A stretch of 64,000 bases of DNA from Roseinatronobacter sp. S2 (GCF_029581395.1 NZ_CP121113.1:1980001-2044000), one strand, 5' to 3'; positions 44,482 to 53,625 are shown, counted from the first letter of the stretch. The notes: generated from the letters alone by a model not told the origin. Numbers and translations are program-made.

Positions 44482-45303
44482 TTAGTGTTTTGCAGACCAG
44501 CTCATAGACACGCGCGAGCGGGTGTAGAATTCGCCCATAAGCCCCAGAACCAGCGCGCAAATGCCAAACACCAGCGGGTAATAAACCCAAGTGTGCATCG
44601 GGTTGTAATTGATAAACGCATAGCCGCGCGCCTGATCAATGGCATGGAACAAAGGGTTCCACATGAAATAGGGCAGCACGGATTCAGGCAGCGTGTTGGC
44701 CAGAAAAAACTTGCCGGACGCCACCATGTTCAACCTTGTGTAGAACATGGTGATCAGCTTGCTGGCACTGGGCATCCATGGCTTTATCGCATACATGACA
44801 ACACCGATGGCCAGCCCCGCGAACCAGACGGTCAGAAACACCGCAAATGTCTGAATGGGCTGATAGATGGTCAGCGGTGTCCAAAGCGCGTGATACAGAA
44901 ACAGCAGCACAACCACGGTCACAACCTGAATATACAGTTCTGCCAGCGCGGCGCCGCCGATGGCAACAATCGGGTTCATGGGGCGGTGCTTCATCATCGC
45001 GGATGCCGGCCCTTCGGCCCCCGCGACAGCCCCGATGACCTTGACATGCGCCATGAACATGAACACGCCTGTCATCAGATACAGCAGCACATCCCCGCGC
45101 ACGGCCGCCGCGCGCATGCCTGCAAACAGGAAAATTGCCATAAAGACGGCAACCAGGATCAGCGTCTGCGCGATATTCAGCAACAGTCCGATAATGGCAT
45201 TGCCGTGGTTTTTGCGCACATTGCGCACACCCTGATTGAAAATCAGGTGCAGCGTTGTAAAAAACTGCGCCCAGATAGAGTTGCGCCCTGAAGAAGAATA
45301 CAT
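44482..45303 (-). CDS. ABC-2 type polysaccharide export permease (KpsM-like)
   Basis: A 273-residue membrane protein with about six hydrophobic segments, of the type that exports capsular or lipopolysaccharide chains with a separate ATPase. FTTLHLIFNQGVRNVRKNHG at the N-terminus and a C-terminal PLFHAIDQARGYAFINYNP resemble KpsM/RkpT permeases. The frame opens at 45969, but the ATG at 45303 follows a weak GAGCG and begins the family N-terminus. No ATPase gene is adjacent; it must be elsewhere. Confidence 0.78.
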   Translation of the reverse strand: MYSSSGRNSIWAQFFTTLHLIFNQGVRNVRKNHGNAIIGLLLNIAQTLILVAVFMAIFLFAGMRAAAVRGDVLLYLMTGVFMFMAHVKVIGAVAGAEGPASAMMKHRPMNPIVAIGGAALAELYIQVVTVVVLLFLYHALWTPLTIYQPIQTFAVFLTVWFAGLAIGVVMYAIKPWMPSASKLITMFYTRLNMVASGKFFLANTLPESVLPYFMWNPLFHAIDQARGYAFINYNPMHTWVYYPLVFGICALVLGLMGEFYTRSRVSMSWSAKH

Positions 45304-45450
45304 TTTCTGCGCTCGTTGTTTCGGTGCGGGTTGCGCAAAAACGCGCCTGTCTTCCAAAGCAACGTAGCGCGAAACAGCGATTTGGGCAATCACCCTTGCA
45401 CCCCACCCTGACATTTGCAACATGAACAGCGCACAGCAAAGGATCACATA

Positions 45451-46254
45451 ATGGCGGCTATTGATTTTCATAAGATCGAAATAGAGTTTCGCGCGCTTGC
45501 CTTGCAGGCAGGCGATGTGATCATGCAGATATATAACCAGCCTGATTTTGATATCCGCACCAAATCCGATGACAGTCCGGTAACCGAAGCGGATGAAGCC
45601 GCCGATGCCATCATTTCTGCGGGGCTGGCGCGCGCATTTCCCGGCGTCGCTGTGGTGACGGAAGAACAGGCCCAAAGCCATGGAACCAGCGCAGATGTGT
45701 TCATTATCGTGGACCCGTTGGACGGCACCAAGGAATTCATCAACCGGCGTGGTGATTTCACTGTCAATATTGCCTATGTCGAACATGGTGTGCCGCTGCG
45801 CGGTGTGGTGTATGCGCCCGCCAGGAACCGCATGTTCTATACCCACGCCGACGGGCATAGTGTGGAAGAAGCAGGCCCGTTTGCACATGACACCCAAGGT
45901 GAGCTGCGCGATTTGCAGGTGCGTCACGCGAATATGGCGGCGCTGCTGGTGGTTGCGTCGAAATCCCACCGCGATCAGGCCACCAATGATTATATTGAAA
46001 AATACAATGTTGCCGATCTGTGCAGTGCGGGGTCATCGTTGAAATTCTGCCTTGTCGCCACGGGCGAGGCCGATCTGTATCCGCGCCTTGGTCGGACAAT
46101 GGAATGGGACACTGCCGCAGGCGATGCCGTGTTGCGCGGCGCAGGCGGGCGTGTGGTGACATTTGCGGGGCATGATGTGCTGGCATATGGCAAGCCCGGT
46201 TTTGAAAACCCGTTTTTCATTGCCGCCAGCCCGACCGTTGACTTGCTGCCCTGA
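45451..46254 (+). CDS. cysQ: 3'(2'),5'-bisphosphate nucleotidase CysQ
   Basis: A 267-residue Mg-dependent phosphatase of the inositol monophosphatase superfamily. Metal-site motifs are DPLDGTKEF and WDTAAGDAVLRGAGG; DSPVTEADEAADAII is also present. CysQ hydrolyses PAP, the product of PAPS-dependent sulfation and sulfate reduction. The sulfotransferase at 51626 in the same locus would generate this product. The ATG at 45451 follows AAGGA; an earlier frame start at 45415 is not supported. A terminator follows. Confidence 0.88.
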   Translation: MAAIDFHKIEIEFRALALQAGDVIMQIYNQPDFDIRTKSDDSPVTEADEAADAIISAGLARAFPGVAVVTEEQAQSHGTSADVFIIVDPLDGTKEFINRRGDFTVNIAYVEHGVPLRGVVYAPARNRMFYTHADGHSVEEAGPFAHDTQGELRDLQVRHANMAALLVVASKSHRDQATNDYIEKYNVADLCSAGSSLKFCLVATGEADLYPRLGRTMEWDTAAGDAVLRGAGGRVVTFAGHDVLAYGKPGFENPFFIAASPTVDLLP

Positions 46255-46260
46255 AGAATT

Positions 46261-46290
46261 GCGGGCGGTGATTGCCGCCCGCTTGCATTT
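46261..46290 (+). terminator. Terminator after cysQ
   Basis: GCGGGCGG (46261-46268) and CCGCCCGC (46275-46282) form a perfect 8-bp stem with loop TGATTG, followed by TTGCATTT. Confidence 0.75.
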
Positions 46291-46360
46291 GCGATGCGAA
46301 AACCCTGAAATTGCCACCTGCGCCCCCTGATTTGACCCCAAACCTGCCGCATTTTCCCTG

Positions 46361-46376
46361 TTAACCATTCTTTAAC
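46361..46376 (+). promoter_or_regulatory. CtrA-like site upstream of galU
   Basis: TTAA-CCATTCT-TTAAC at 46361-46376 is an exact TTAA-N7-TTAAC match to the alphaproteobacterial CtrA consensus, 30 bases before the galU ATG. Confidence 0.5.
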
Positions 46377-46406
46377 AAAGACAGGTTCAACAGAATGGAG
46401 CGACAG

Positions 46407-47300
46407 ATGAAGCGCAAGGTCACCAAAGCAGTTTTTCCGGTTGCAGGTATGGGCACACGATTCCTGCCCGCGACAAAATCGGTTCCCAAAGAAATTATGA
46501 CACTGGTGGATCGTCCGTTGATCCAATACGCGATTGATGAAGCGCGCGCCGCAGGTATTACCGAATTCATCTTTGTCACCTCTCGCGGCAAAGGGGCGCT
46601 GGAAGATTATTTTGACCATGCGCCGGAACTTGAAAACTCGCTCCGGGCCAAAGGCAAAACCGAACTTCTGGAAACGCTTCAGGCCACGAATATGGACAGC
46701 GGCGCAATCGCCTATGTGCGCCAGCATCAGGCCCTTGGTCTGGGTCATGCCGTGTGGTGCGCGCGTCATCTGGTGGGCAATGAGCCCTTTGCGGTGTTGC
46801 TGCCTGATGACGTGATTGCCGCTGAAAAGCCCTGCCTTCAGCAGATGATCGAGGCATATGAGCAAACCGGCGGCAATATGATTGCGGCCATGGAAGTCGC
46901 GCCCGACAAGGCGTCCAGCTATGGCATCATGGATGTGCCCCCTGCCATTGGCCCGATCCTGCCCATGTCAGGCATGGTTGAAAAACCTGCACCCGGCACG
47001 CAGCCGTCCAATCTGGCAGCCATCGGGCGCTATGTTTTGTCACCCGATATCATGCGTCATCTTGACCAGATCAAGCCGGGCGTGGGCGGGGAAATTCAGT
47101 TGACCGATGCGATTGCGCGCGAAATTGCGGAAAAACGCAATGTCTACGGGTTCCGCTTTGAGGGGCAACGCTATGATTGCGGGTCCAAGGCGGGGTTCTT
47201 GCAGGCCACGGTCGCCTTCGGGTTGGCGCGCGCTGAACTGCATGATGAACTGAACGAATTCCTGACCGATATGATGACACAGCGCCAGGCCGCACAATAA
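46407..47300 (+). CDS. galU: UTP-glucose-1-phosphate uridylyltransferase
   Basis: GalU (297 residues) makes UDP-glucose, the donor for exopolysaccharide, LPS and glycan synthesis. Signatures: VFPVAGMGTRFLPATKSVPKE at the N-terminus, LGLGHAVWCARH, and VLLPDDVIAAEKP. The ATG at 46407 is preferred to 46395 because GGAG sits between them at normal spacing. A CtrA-like site precedes it. A repeat copy separates it from the glycosyltransferase genes. Confidence 0.95.
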   Translation: MKRKVTKAVFPVAGMGTRFLPATKSVPKEIMTLVDRPLIQYAIDEARAAGITEFIFVTSRGKGALEDYFDHAPELENSLRAKGKTELLETLQATNMDSGAIAYVRQHQALGLGHAVWCARHLVGNEPFAVLLPDDVIAAEKPCLQQMIEAYEQTGGNMIAAMEVAPDKASSYGIMDVPPAIGPILPMSGMVEKPAPGTQPSNLAAIGRYVLSPDIMRHLDQIKPGVGGEIQLTDAIAREIAEKRNVYGFRFEGQRYDCGSKAGFLQATVAFGLARAELHDELNEFLTDMMTQRQAAQ

Positions 47301-47372
47301 CCCACGCGCTGCGATATGGTATACGCCGGTCAGGTTGAAAGATTGTGATTGTAGGTGGTTGTGCTGAAGGGG

Positions 47373-47553
47373 ATGCCCCAAGGCGCGGAGCAAAGGCCGA
47401 AGGTGGCCCACGCCATCGGTCTGGCCGTCCCGCGGCCTGCCGATTTGGCTGATGGCAGGCCAAGCCGTTGAACGCAGGAATATGCAGCCTGTATAAAGTG
47501 AACTTCACTGGCGTCGGATCGGCAGACCCCCGCCCACCGTTGGCGCGGGCTTT
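47373..47553 (-). repeat. Dispersed 180-bp repeat with inverted ends, copy 4
   Basis: Minus-orientation copy in the 429-base gap between galU and the next gene. CGCCATCGGTCTGGCCGTCCCGCGGCCTGCCGAT (in two parts from 47411) mirrors ATCGGCAGACCCCCGCCCACCGTTGGCGCGG near 47518. A flanking CCAAGCGCGAATG and GCAAAAGGCC, to 47582, match the outside of copies 2 and 3. The remaining 47583-47729 shows no gene or clear structure. Confidence 0.82.
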
Positions 47554-47729
47554 GTCCAAGCGCGAATGTCTGCAAAAGGCCAAAAATTGATCAGCTCTCG
47601 TGGGTCCACATGAAATGACAATACTTTACGGCATGAACAAGGGACGGGCATATCGCGCGCCCCTTTTCATATGCGCGGCAATCCCCTGTTTGGGCTTGCC
47701 TTGCGCCCGAACTGTGGCATGACTGACCC

Positions 47730-48758
47730 ATGCTTGACCCTGTCCCGTTATCACAAGATCGCTGGTTTGATTTTCGCATGCGCTGGAAACGCCGCCGCCT
47801 GCGTGCGCGCGCCATAGCCAAGGCGCGGGAATTGACGGTGTTGAAGCGTGGAACATGGGCGCGCAGTGACATCTTGCTGTTCTGCACCATCCGCAACGAA
47901 CGCGAGCGTATTGACTGGTTCCTGACCCATTACCGTAAACTGGGTGTCGGGCATTTCCTGTTTATCGACAATGACAGCACCGACGGCACGCGGCAGGTGC
48001 TGCTGGATCAGGCAGATGCGTCCGTGTGGCAAAGTGGTGCCAGCTACAAACAATCGCGTTTTGGTATGGACTGGATCAACGCGTTGATGCTGCGGTATGG
48101 GTCGGGGCAGTGGTGTGTCGTGGCGGATGCGGACGAATTGCTGATTTATCCGCATTGGGAAACACGGCCCTTGCCTGCGTTGGCCGACTGGCTGGACATG
48201 CAGGAACAGCCAGCGCTGCCCGCCATGATGCTGGATCTATACCCGCAAGGCCCGCTTGGTGCCCGTCGCTGCCCCGTAGGGACAGACCCGGTGCAGGTTC
48301 TGAACTGGTTTGACGCGGGAAATTACGTCATCCAGCATAAACCCTTGCTGGATTGCCTGCTGATACAGGGCGGGCCGCGGGCAAGGACCTTTTTCAAGGA
48401 CACGCCGAACCGCGCGCCCACATTGACGAAATTGCCGCTTATCAAATGGAGCTGGCACAACGCATGGGTAAATTCCACGCATTCCATCCTGCCACGATCG
48501 TTGAACCGTGTGTATGACCGCACGGGTGGCGAAACTATCGCGGGCGCATTGCTGCATACCAAATTCCTGCATTCGATCGTTGAAAAAGCCCCTATTGAGA
48601 AGGCACGCGCGCAGCATTTCGGCAACGCACCGGTGTTTGACAGCTACTATGATGCTGTGTCACAGGCCCCTGTTCTTTGGTGTGATACCTCCACCCGGTT
48701 TGAAGGGTGGCAGCAACTTGAACAGCTTGGCCTTATATCGCGGGGTGGATGGGCCTGA
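47730..48758 (+). CDS. Glycosyltransferase family 2-like protein (first paralogue)
   Basis: A 342-residue cytosolic GT-A type enzyme of the Glyco_tranf_2_4/GT92-like kind. The start of the nucleotide-sugar site is TIRNERERIDWFLTHYRKLG, followed by FLFIDNDSTDGTRQVLLDQ and the metal motif VVADADELLIYP. Its C-terminus (WQQLEQLGLISRGGWA) resembles the next protein, and the two are tandem paralogues. Sugar and acceptor unknown. No RBS stands out. Confidence 0.82.
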   Translation: MLDPVPLSQDRWFDFRMRWKRRRLRARAIAKARELTVLKRGTWARSDILLFCTIRNERERIDWFLTHYRKLGVGHFLFIDNDSTDGTRQVLLDQADASVWQSGASYKQSRFGMDWINALMLRYGSGQWCVVADADELLIYPHWETRPLPALADWLDMQEQPALPAMMLDLYPQGPLGARRCPVGTDPVQVLNWFDAGNYVIQHKPLLDCLLIQGGPRARTFFKDTPNRAPTLTKLPLIKWSWHNAWVNSTHSILPRSLNRVYDRTGGETIAGALLHTKFLHSIVEKAPIEKARAQHFGNAPVFDSYYDAVSQAPVLWCDTSTRFEGWQQLEQLGLISRGGWA

Positions 48759-48904
48759 TTGGTCACGGGTGTTCGTTTAATTCATGAATTACAGGATGAA
48801 ATATTGCAAGTTTTGATCCCGTTGGGCAAAGCTGAACCGAAATCCAAAGCCATGGGCACACAAAGCATTAAAGGTGCCGGGCCAGTTTTGTATGAGTGTG
48901 CGGT

Positions 48905-49918
48905 ATGAATGCAATCAGGGCGCAACTTAGACTGCGTGCGCAGCGTCAGACTAAACTGATGCGGGCCTTGCGCAAGAGTCTGGAATTGAAATCACGTGTC
49001 AACCGCACGGCGGATATCCGGCACGGTGATATTCTGGTATTCACCACATTGCGCAACGAACTGGTGCGGTTGCCGTATTTTCTGGACTATTACCGCGCGC
49101 AGGGGGTGGGGCATTTCCTGATGGTCGACAATGCATCAGATGATGGCACCACCGAATATCTGGAAAGCCAGAAAGATGTCTCGGTCTGGGTGACAGGGGC
49201 CAGCTACAAGGCGTCGTGTTTCGGGGTGGACTGGTTGAACCATCTGCAATGGCGCTACGGGGCAGGGCACTGGACGCTGGTTGTGGATGTTGATGAATTT
49301 CTGGTCTACCCGTTTTGTGACACACGCCCGTTGCATGCCCTGACCGACTGGCTTGAAAGTCAGGGGCGAAAGTCGTTTTCGGCCATGTTGCTGGATATGT
49401 ATCCCAAAGGGCCAGTGACCGCGCATCCTTATTGCAGTGGTCAGAACCCGTTTGAAATTGCGCGCTGGTTTGACGCCTGCAACTACTCGTTCAAGCGGAA
49501 TGGAAAGATGCAGAACCTTTGGATACAGGGGGGCGTGCGGGCGCGCGCGTTCCATGGCGACAGGCCCGAACAGGCACCGGCACTGAACAAGACACCGCTT
49601 GTGCATTGGTCACGCAAATATGCCTATGTCAGTTCCACGCATATGCTGCTGCCGCGCGGGCTGAACAAAGTGTATGATGACAGCGGGGGCGAGCAGGCAT
49701 CAGGCGTGCTGATGCATGCCAAGTTTCTGGACACGATTGTTGCGAAAGCCCGCGAAGAACTGGTGCGCGGGCAGCATTATGCAGGCAGTCGCGAATATGC
49801 GGCCTATGACCGGGGCCTGCAGGATCAAGGGGATTTGTGGTGCGATTTCTCGACCGAGTATATCAACTGGCGTCAACTTGAAATCCTTGGCCTGATGTCG
49901 AAAGGAGACTGGGCATGA
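48905..49918 (+). CDS. Glycosyltransferase family 2-like protein (second paralogue)
   Basis: A 337-residue paralogue of the preceding protein along its whole length: TLRNELVRLPYFLDYYRAQG, FLMVDNASDDGTTEYLESQ, VVDVDEFLVYP and the C-terminal WRQLEILGLMSKGDWA. The first Asp of the metal motif is kept, as DVDEF in place of DADEL. An in-frame GTG at 48896 is possible, but the ATG at 48905 is preferred. Its stop overlaps the next start as ATGA. The 146 bases before it are slightly AT-rich and have no gene. Confidence 0.82.
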   Translation: MNAIRAQLRLRAQRQTKLMRALRKSLELKSRVNRTADIRHGDILVFTTLRNELVRLPYFLDYYRAQGVGHFLMVDNASDDGTTEYLESQKDVSVWVTGASYKASCFGVDWLNHLQWRYGAGHWTLVVDVDEFLVYPFCDTRPLHALTDWLESQGRKSFSAMLLDMYPKGPVTAHPYCSGQNPFEIARWFDACNYSFKRNGKMQNLWIQGGVRARAFHGDRPEQAPALNKTPLVHWSRKYAYVSSTHMLLPRGLNKVYDDSGGEQASGVLMHAKFLDTIVAKAREELVRGQHYAGSREYAAYDRGLQDQGDLWCDFSTEYINWRQLEILGLMSKGDWA

Positions 49919-51603
49919 GCACCGATCCCCATCCGACACAAGCGGCGCAATCAGGCCCATTGGGAATCGTCATGTTGTGCCACACGGCCTTGCACCGTGC
50001 AGCGCAGGTGGCGCAGTTCTGGCTGGCGGCGAATTGCCCGGTTGTCATTCATGTTGATCGTGCGGTCAGCACTGCCCAGATGGACGCGTTCAAGCAGGCG
50101 CTTGGCCCGAATCCGCTGTTGCGTTTCAGCACGCGGTTCCGGTGTGAATGGGGCACATGGCCGATTGTCGCCGCAACGCAGGCCGCATCCGAGCAGATGC
50201 TGAAAGAGTTTGCACAGGTCGAGCATGTGCTTTTGACATCTGGGTCATGCATTCCGCTGCGCCCTGTCGGCGAACTGGTCGACTGGCTGGAACAGCGCCG
50301 CGATGTGGATTTCATTGAATCCGTGTCCATTGGTCATGCATCATGGATCAAGGGCGGGCTGTCCGAGGAACGCTTCACGCTGTATTTCCCACTGTCATGG
50401 AAGCAGCGCAAATGGGCGTTTGATCTGCTGGTGAACATCCAGCGCCGCTTTGGCATACGCCGTGACGTGCCGCGCCCGTTGCAGCCGCATATGGGGTCGC
50501 AATGGTGGTGCCTGTCGCGCAAGACATTACAGGGTATTCTGAACCATCCCAAACGCGCGCGCTATGACAGGTATTTCAAGGGCACATGGATACCCGATGA
50601 AAGCTATTTCCAGACCATGGTGCGCATGGTGTCCGACCGCATCGAAAGCCGGTCGCTGACATTGGTGAAATTCGACCGCAACGGCCGACCCAATTTGTTT
50701 TATGACGATCACCTGCAACTTCTGCGCCGTTCGGACTGTTTTGTTGCCCGCAAACTCTGGCCGGATGCGCAGGGGCTGTATGATTTCTTTCTGTCCGGCC
50801 AGACCATGCGCGAAACCCCGATTGACCCGCAACCCGCCAAGATCGACCGCTATTTCGAACTGGCGGCCAAGCAGCGCAGCGATGGGCGTGCGGGTCTTTA
50901 TATGCAAAGCCGCTTTCCGCTGGATGAGAGCATCAACGCCAAGACCGCAGCGCCCTATTCGGTGTTTTGCGGGTTTCAGCAGTTGTTTCGCAATTTTGAT
51001 TTCTGGTTGGGGAATGCGGCAAACTGCCGTGTGCATGGCCATCTTTTCGCGCCGGAAAAAGCAGAGTTTTATGGCGGTGCCAAGGTCTATCATGGTGCCA
51101 TCAGCAATTCAGCGGCGCTGCGCGACTATAACCAGCGTATGTTTCTGGCCAATCTGATCTGGGCAACCCGTGGCGAGCGGCAGTGCTTTTCCTATAACAG
51201 TCGTGACAAAATGACGCCGGACCTGAACTGGTTCATGGCCACAGATCGCAACGCGCAGATTTCCGTCATCAGCGGGTGTTTCATTCTGCCTCTGTTTCGC
51301 GGTGATTATAAGGTTGATGATGTGCTGGGCCATATAGGCTGGCTTCAGCGACGAGAGCAGGAGTTTATCGCCATCCTGCAATCAAAATGGACGTCCGCGG
51401 ATATCAGGGTCTGGACCCTGGCCGAGTTTTTGCAAGACCCGCAACGCCTTTTGTCCGAAACCGTCCGCGCGGCCTTTCCCGATGCAATGCTTGAAGAAGA
51501 TAATCTGCCGCAGACCGGGTCTTTGGACGGGTTCGAGGATTATCTGACCCATTTGCGCAATCTTGGTTTGCCGCCTGTCTTGCTACAAGACTACAAGCGC
51601 TAA
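49915..51603 (+). CDS. Core-2/I-branching-type glycosyltransferase (GT14) with DUF5928-like C-terminus
   Basis: A 562-residue protein. The N-terminal half (about 17-270) resembles the Branch domain of beta-1,6-N-acetylglucosaminyl/xylosyltransferases: GIVMLCHTALHRAAQVAQ, CPVVIHVDRAV, VLLTSGSCIPLRPVGEL, GSQWWCLSRKTLQGIL and TWIPDESYFQTMVR. The C-terminal half (about 330-562) has no domain I can name beyond DUF5928-like proteins of Rhodobacteraceae. Coupled by ATGA to the preceding glycosyltransferase. Confidence 0.78.
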   Translation: MSTDPHPTQAAQSGPLGIVMLCHTALHRAAQVAQFWLAANCPVVIHVDRAVSTAQMDAFKQALGPNPLLRFSTRFRCEWGTWPIVAATQAASEQMLKEFAQVEHVLLTSGSCIPLRPVGELVDWLEQRRDVDFIESVSIGHASWIKGGLSEERFTLYFPLSWKQRKWAFDLLVNIQRRFGIRRDVPRPLQPHMGSQWWCLSRKTLQGILNHPKRARYDRYFKGTWIPDESYFQTMVRMVSDRIESRSLTLVKFDRNGRPNLFYDDHLQLLRRSDCFVARKLWPDAQGLYDFFLSGQTMRETPIDPQPAKIDRYFELAAKQRSDGRAGLYMQSRFPLDESINAKTAAPYSVFCGFQQLFRNFDFWLGNAANCRVHGHLFAPEKAEFYGGAKVYHGAISNSAALRDYNQRMFLANLIWATRGERQCFSYNSRDKMTPDLNWFMATDRNAQISVISGCFILPLFRGDYKVDDVLGHIGWLQRREQEFIAILQSKWTSADIRVWTLAEFLQDPQRLLSETVRAAFPDAMLEEDNLPQTGSLDGFEDYLTHLRNLGLPPVLLQDYKR

Positions 51604-51625
51604 ACGTCAAGGCTTGGAAAGACAC

Positions 51626-53059
51626 ATGACTGCATCACCGGAATTCACCTATTTTGTCGTATTCGCTGAAATGCGCACAGGATCCAACTTGTTGGAATCA
51701 AACCTGAACGAATTTGACGGTCTGGAATGTCTGGGCGAAGTGTTCAACCCGGCCTTTATCGGCCATCAGGGCTGTGATGAAATGCTGGGTGTCACGCAAA
51801 AGCAGCGCGACCTGAACCCGTTTGCCTTGCTTGATGCTATTCGCCTGCAAGACGGGCAGGCGGGGTTTCGGTATTTCCACGACCATGATCCCCGTATCCT
51901 GAATATAATCATGGAAGACCCGCGCTGCGCCAAGATCGTGCTGACGCGCAACCCGTTGGACAGCTATGTGTCCCTGAAGATTGCGCAGGCTACGCAACAA
52001 TGGAAGCTGGGCGATGTGAAGACAAAGCGCAGTGCGCAGGTCACATTTGACCCGGTGGAATTTGAAACCCACGTCACGCAGTTGCAGGCGTTTCAACTGC
52101 GCATCCAGCGTATGCTGCAAACCTTTGGCCAGTCGGCGTTCTATATCGCCTATGAAGATGCCAATGATCTGGATGTGTTGAATGGTCTGGCCAAATGGCT
52201 TGGCAGTGCGGCGCGTATTGAAAAGACATCCGGCAAGCTGAAACGCCAGAACCCCGAACCCTTGGAACAAAAGCTGACAAATTTCGATGCTGTGCGCGAC
52301 GGCATGGCGCGGCTTGATCATTTCAATCTGTCGCGCACGCCGTGTTTCGATCCTGCCCGTGGTGGCATGGTCTGGGCGTATCGCGCGTGCCGCAGCGTGC
52401 CCTTGGTCTATGCACCCCTCAGCGGCGGGCATGACGGTGACATACTGGACTGGATGGCCCTGATTGACGGATCAACCCGCGACAAGTTGTTGCATCAGTT
52501 CAGCCCCGAAAGCTGGCAGCACTGGTTGCGCGACAATCCCGGCCATACGTCCTTTACCGTGATCCGCCACCCGCTGGAGCGCGCGCATGATGTCTACCGC
52601 CGTCAGGTGCTGCACGGGGCGCGCGAGAATGTGCGCCAGTTCCTTGCGCGTATCTATGATGTCACCTTGCCAGAAAAAGGCGCATTGCCCGATGATTACG
52701 GACCCGAAGACCATAGGCGCGGGTTTGCGGCGTTCCTGCGCTTTGTCCATGCCAACCTTAATGGCCAGACCGGCATGACAACCCATCCTGCATGGGCGCT
52801 GCAATCAGACCTTATTGCCGATATTGCATCGCGCGGGCCGATCCGGCATGTGCTGCGCGAAGACGGGTTGCAGGATACATTGACTGTATTGGGGCAGGGA
52901 ACAGGGCGCGAATTGCCACCATTCGCCCCGCCATCCCGCACATACAGGCTGACGCTTTCAAGTATTTATGACGCAGAAATAGAATCACTGGGCCGCGCCG
53001 CCTATGCCGAAGACTACGCGCGCCTTGGATATGCGAACTGGCAGGCCGGACCCCAATAG
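51626..53059 (+). CDS. Tandem-domain sulfotransferase (NodH-like plus second module)
   Basis: A 477-residue protein. Residues 10-230 look like a NodH/Stf0-type PAPS-dependent sulfotransferase: the 5'-phosphosulfate loop is EMRTGSNLLESNL (15-27) and the 3'-phosphate motif LTRNPLDSYVSLKIA (107-120). A second sulfotransferase-like module begins near 305 with TVIRHPLERAHDVYRRQVL (R314) but lacks an obvious 5'-loop. The start at 51626 follows TTGGAAAG; an open frame from 51563 is rejected. Likely adds sulfate to a surface glycan or lipid. Confidence 0.78.
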   Translation: MTASPEFTYFVVFAEMRTGSNLLESNLNEFDGLECLGEVFNPAFIGHQGCDEMLGVTQKQRDLNPFALLDAIRLQDGQAGFRYFHDHDPRILNIIMEDPRCAKIVLTRNPLDSYVSLKIAQATQQWKLGDVKTKRSAQVTFDPVEFETHVTQLQAFQLRIQRMLQTFGQSAFYIAYEDANDLDVLNGLAKWLGSAARIEKTSGKLKRQNPEPLEQKLTNFDAVRDGMARLDHFNLSRTPCFDPARGGMVWAYRACRSVPLVYAPLSGGHDGDILDWMALIDGSTRDKLLHQFSPESWQHWLRDNPGHTSFTVIRHPLERAHDVYRRQVLHGARENVRQFLARIYDVTLPEKGALPDDYGPEDHRRGFAAFLRFVHANLNGQTGMTTHPAWALQSDLIADIASRGPIRHVLREDGLQDTLTVLGQGTGRELPPFAPPSRTYRLTLSSIYDAEIESLGRAAYAEDYARLGYANWQAGPQ

Positions 53060-53088
53060 GCTGGCCGCAGCATAGGCAGGCCCAAAGG

Positions 53089-53553
53089 CTATGCCGCCTT
53101 GATCGACTTGTCGCTGTTCAGGATTTCATACAGCTTCGACGTGTCGTCATTTGAGCGCAGCTTGTTGCAAATATCAGAATTGCGCAATGTTCTGGACACA
53201 AAGGCCAATGCCTTCAGATGCTCGACCCCCGCAGACCGGGGCGCAAACAGCGCAAACACCAGATCCACCGGCACCTTGTCGACAGACGCATAGTCCAGCG
53301 GTTTGCCAAGACGCAGAAAAACGCCAACCACGCGGTCCAGCCCTTCAAGACGGGCATGGGGCAGGGCGACGCCATGTCCGACACCGGTGGGCCCCAGGCT
53401 TTCGCGTTCCTGCAACGCCTCTATCGCCAGATCGGCATCGATTCCGTAAACGGACTTGGCGACATCGCCCAGGGTTTGCAAAAGGCGCTTCTTGCTGGTG
53501 GTGGATCCAAGCGCGCGGACCGCACCGGGGGTTAGCAGGGTCGACATGTCCAT
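53089..53553 (-). CDS. ptsN: Nitrogen PTS enzyme IIA (PtsN)
   Basis: PtsN (154 residues) is the EIIA-Ntr regulator phosphorylated by the nitrogen PTS chain, linking nitrogen and carbon state with potassium and stress responses. The phosphorylated His is H66 in GHGVALPHARLEGL, with GSTTSKKRLLQTLGD near the start. RBS GGAG precedes the ATG. It lies after hpf, and a strong terminator separates the two, so it likely needs readthrough or its own promoter. Confidence 0.93.
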   Translation of the reverse strand: MDMSTLLTPGAVRALGSTTSKKRLLQTLGDVAKSVYGIDADLAIEALQERESLGPTGVGHGVALPHARLEGLDRVVGVFLRLGKPLDYASVDKVPVDLVFALFAPRSAGVEHLKALAFVSRTLRNSDICNKLRSNDDTSKLYEILNSDKSIKAA

Positions 53554-53568
53554 CTGTCTTGCTCCGTC

Positions 53569-53606
53569 AAAAAAAATGCCGCGCCTGACGCCGGTGTCAG
53601 GCGCGG
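53569..53606 (-). terminator. Rho-independent terminator between hpf and ptsN
   Basis: On the minus strand, CCGCGCCTGAC and GTCAGGCGCGG (arms 53596-53606 and 53579-53589) form a perfect 11-bp stem, loop ACCGGC, followed by C-A and eight T (53576-53569). Confidence 0.88.
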
Positions 53607-53625
53607 TGTTTACGGAATCCGGGGG

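Noticed and set aside
45303..45969. N-terminal extension of the ABC-2 permease
   Set aside because: It would overlap the divergent cysQ coding region and reads as shadow sequence.
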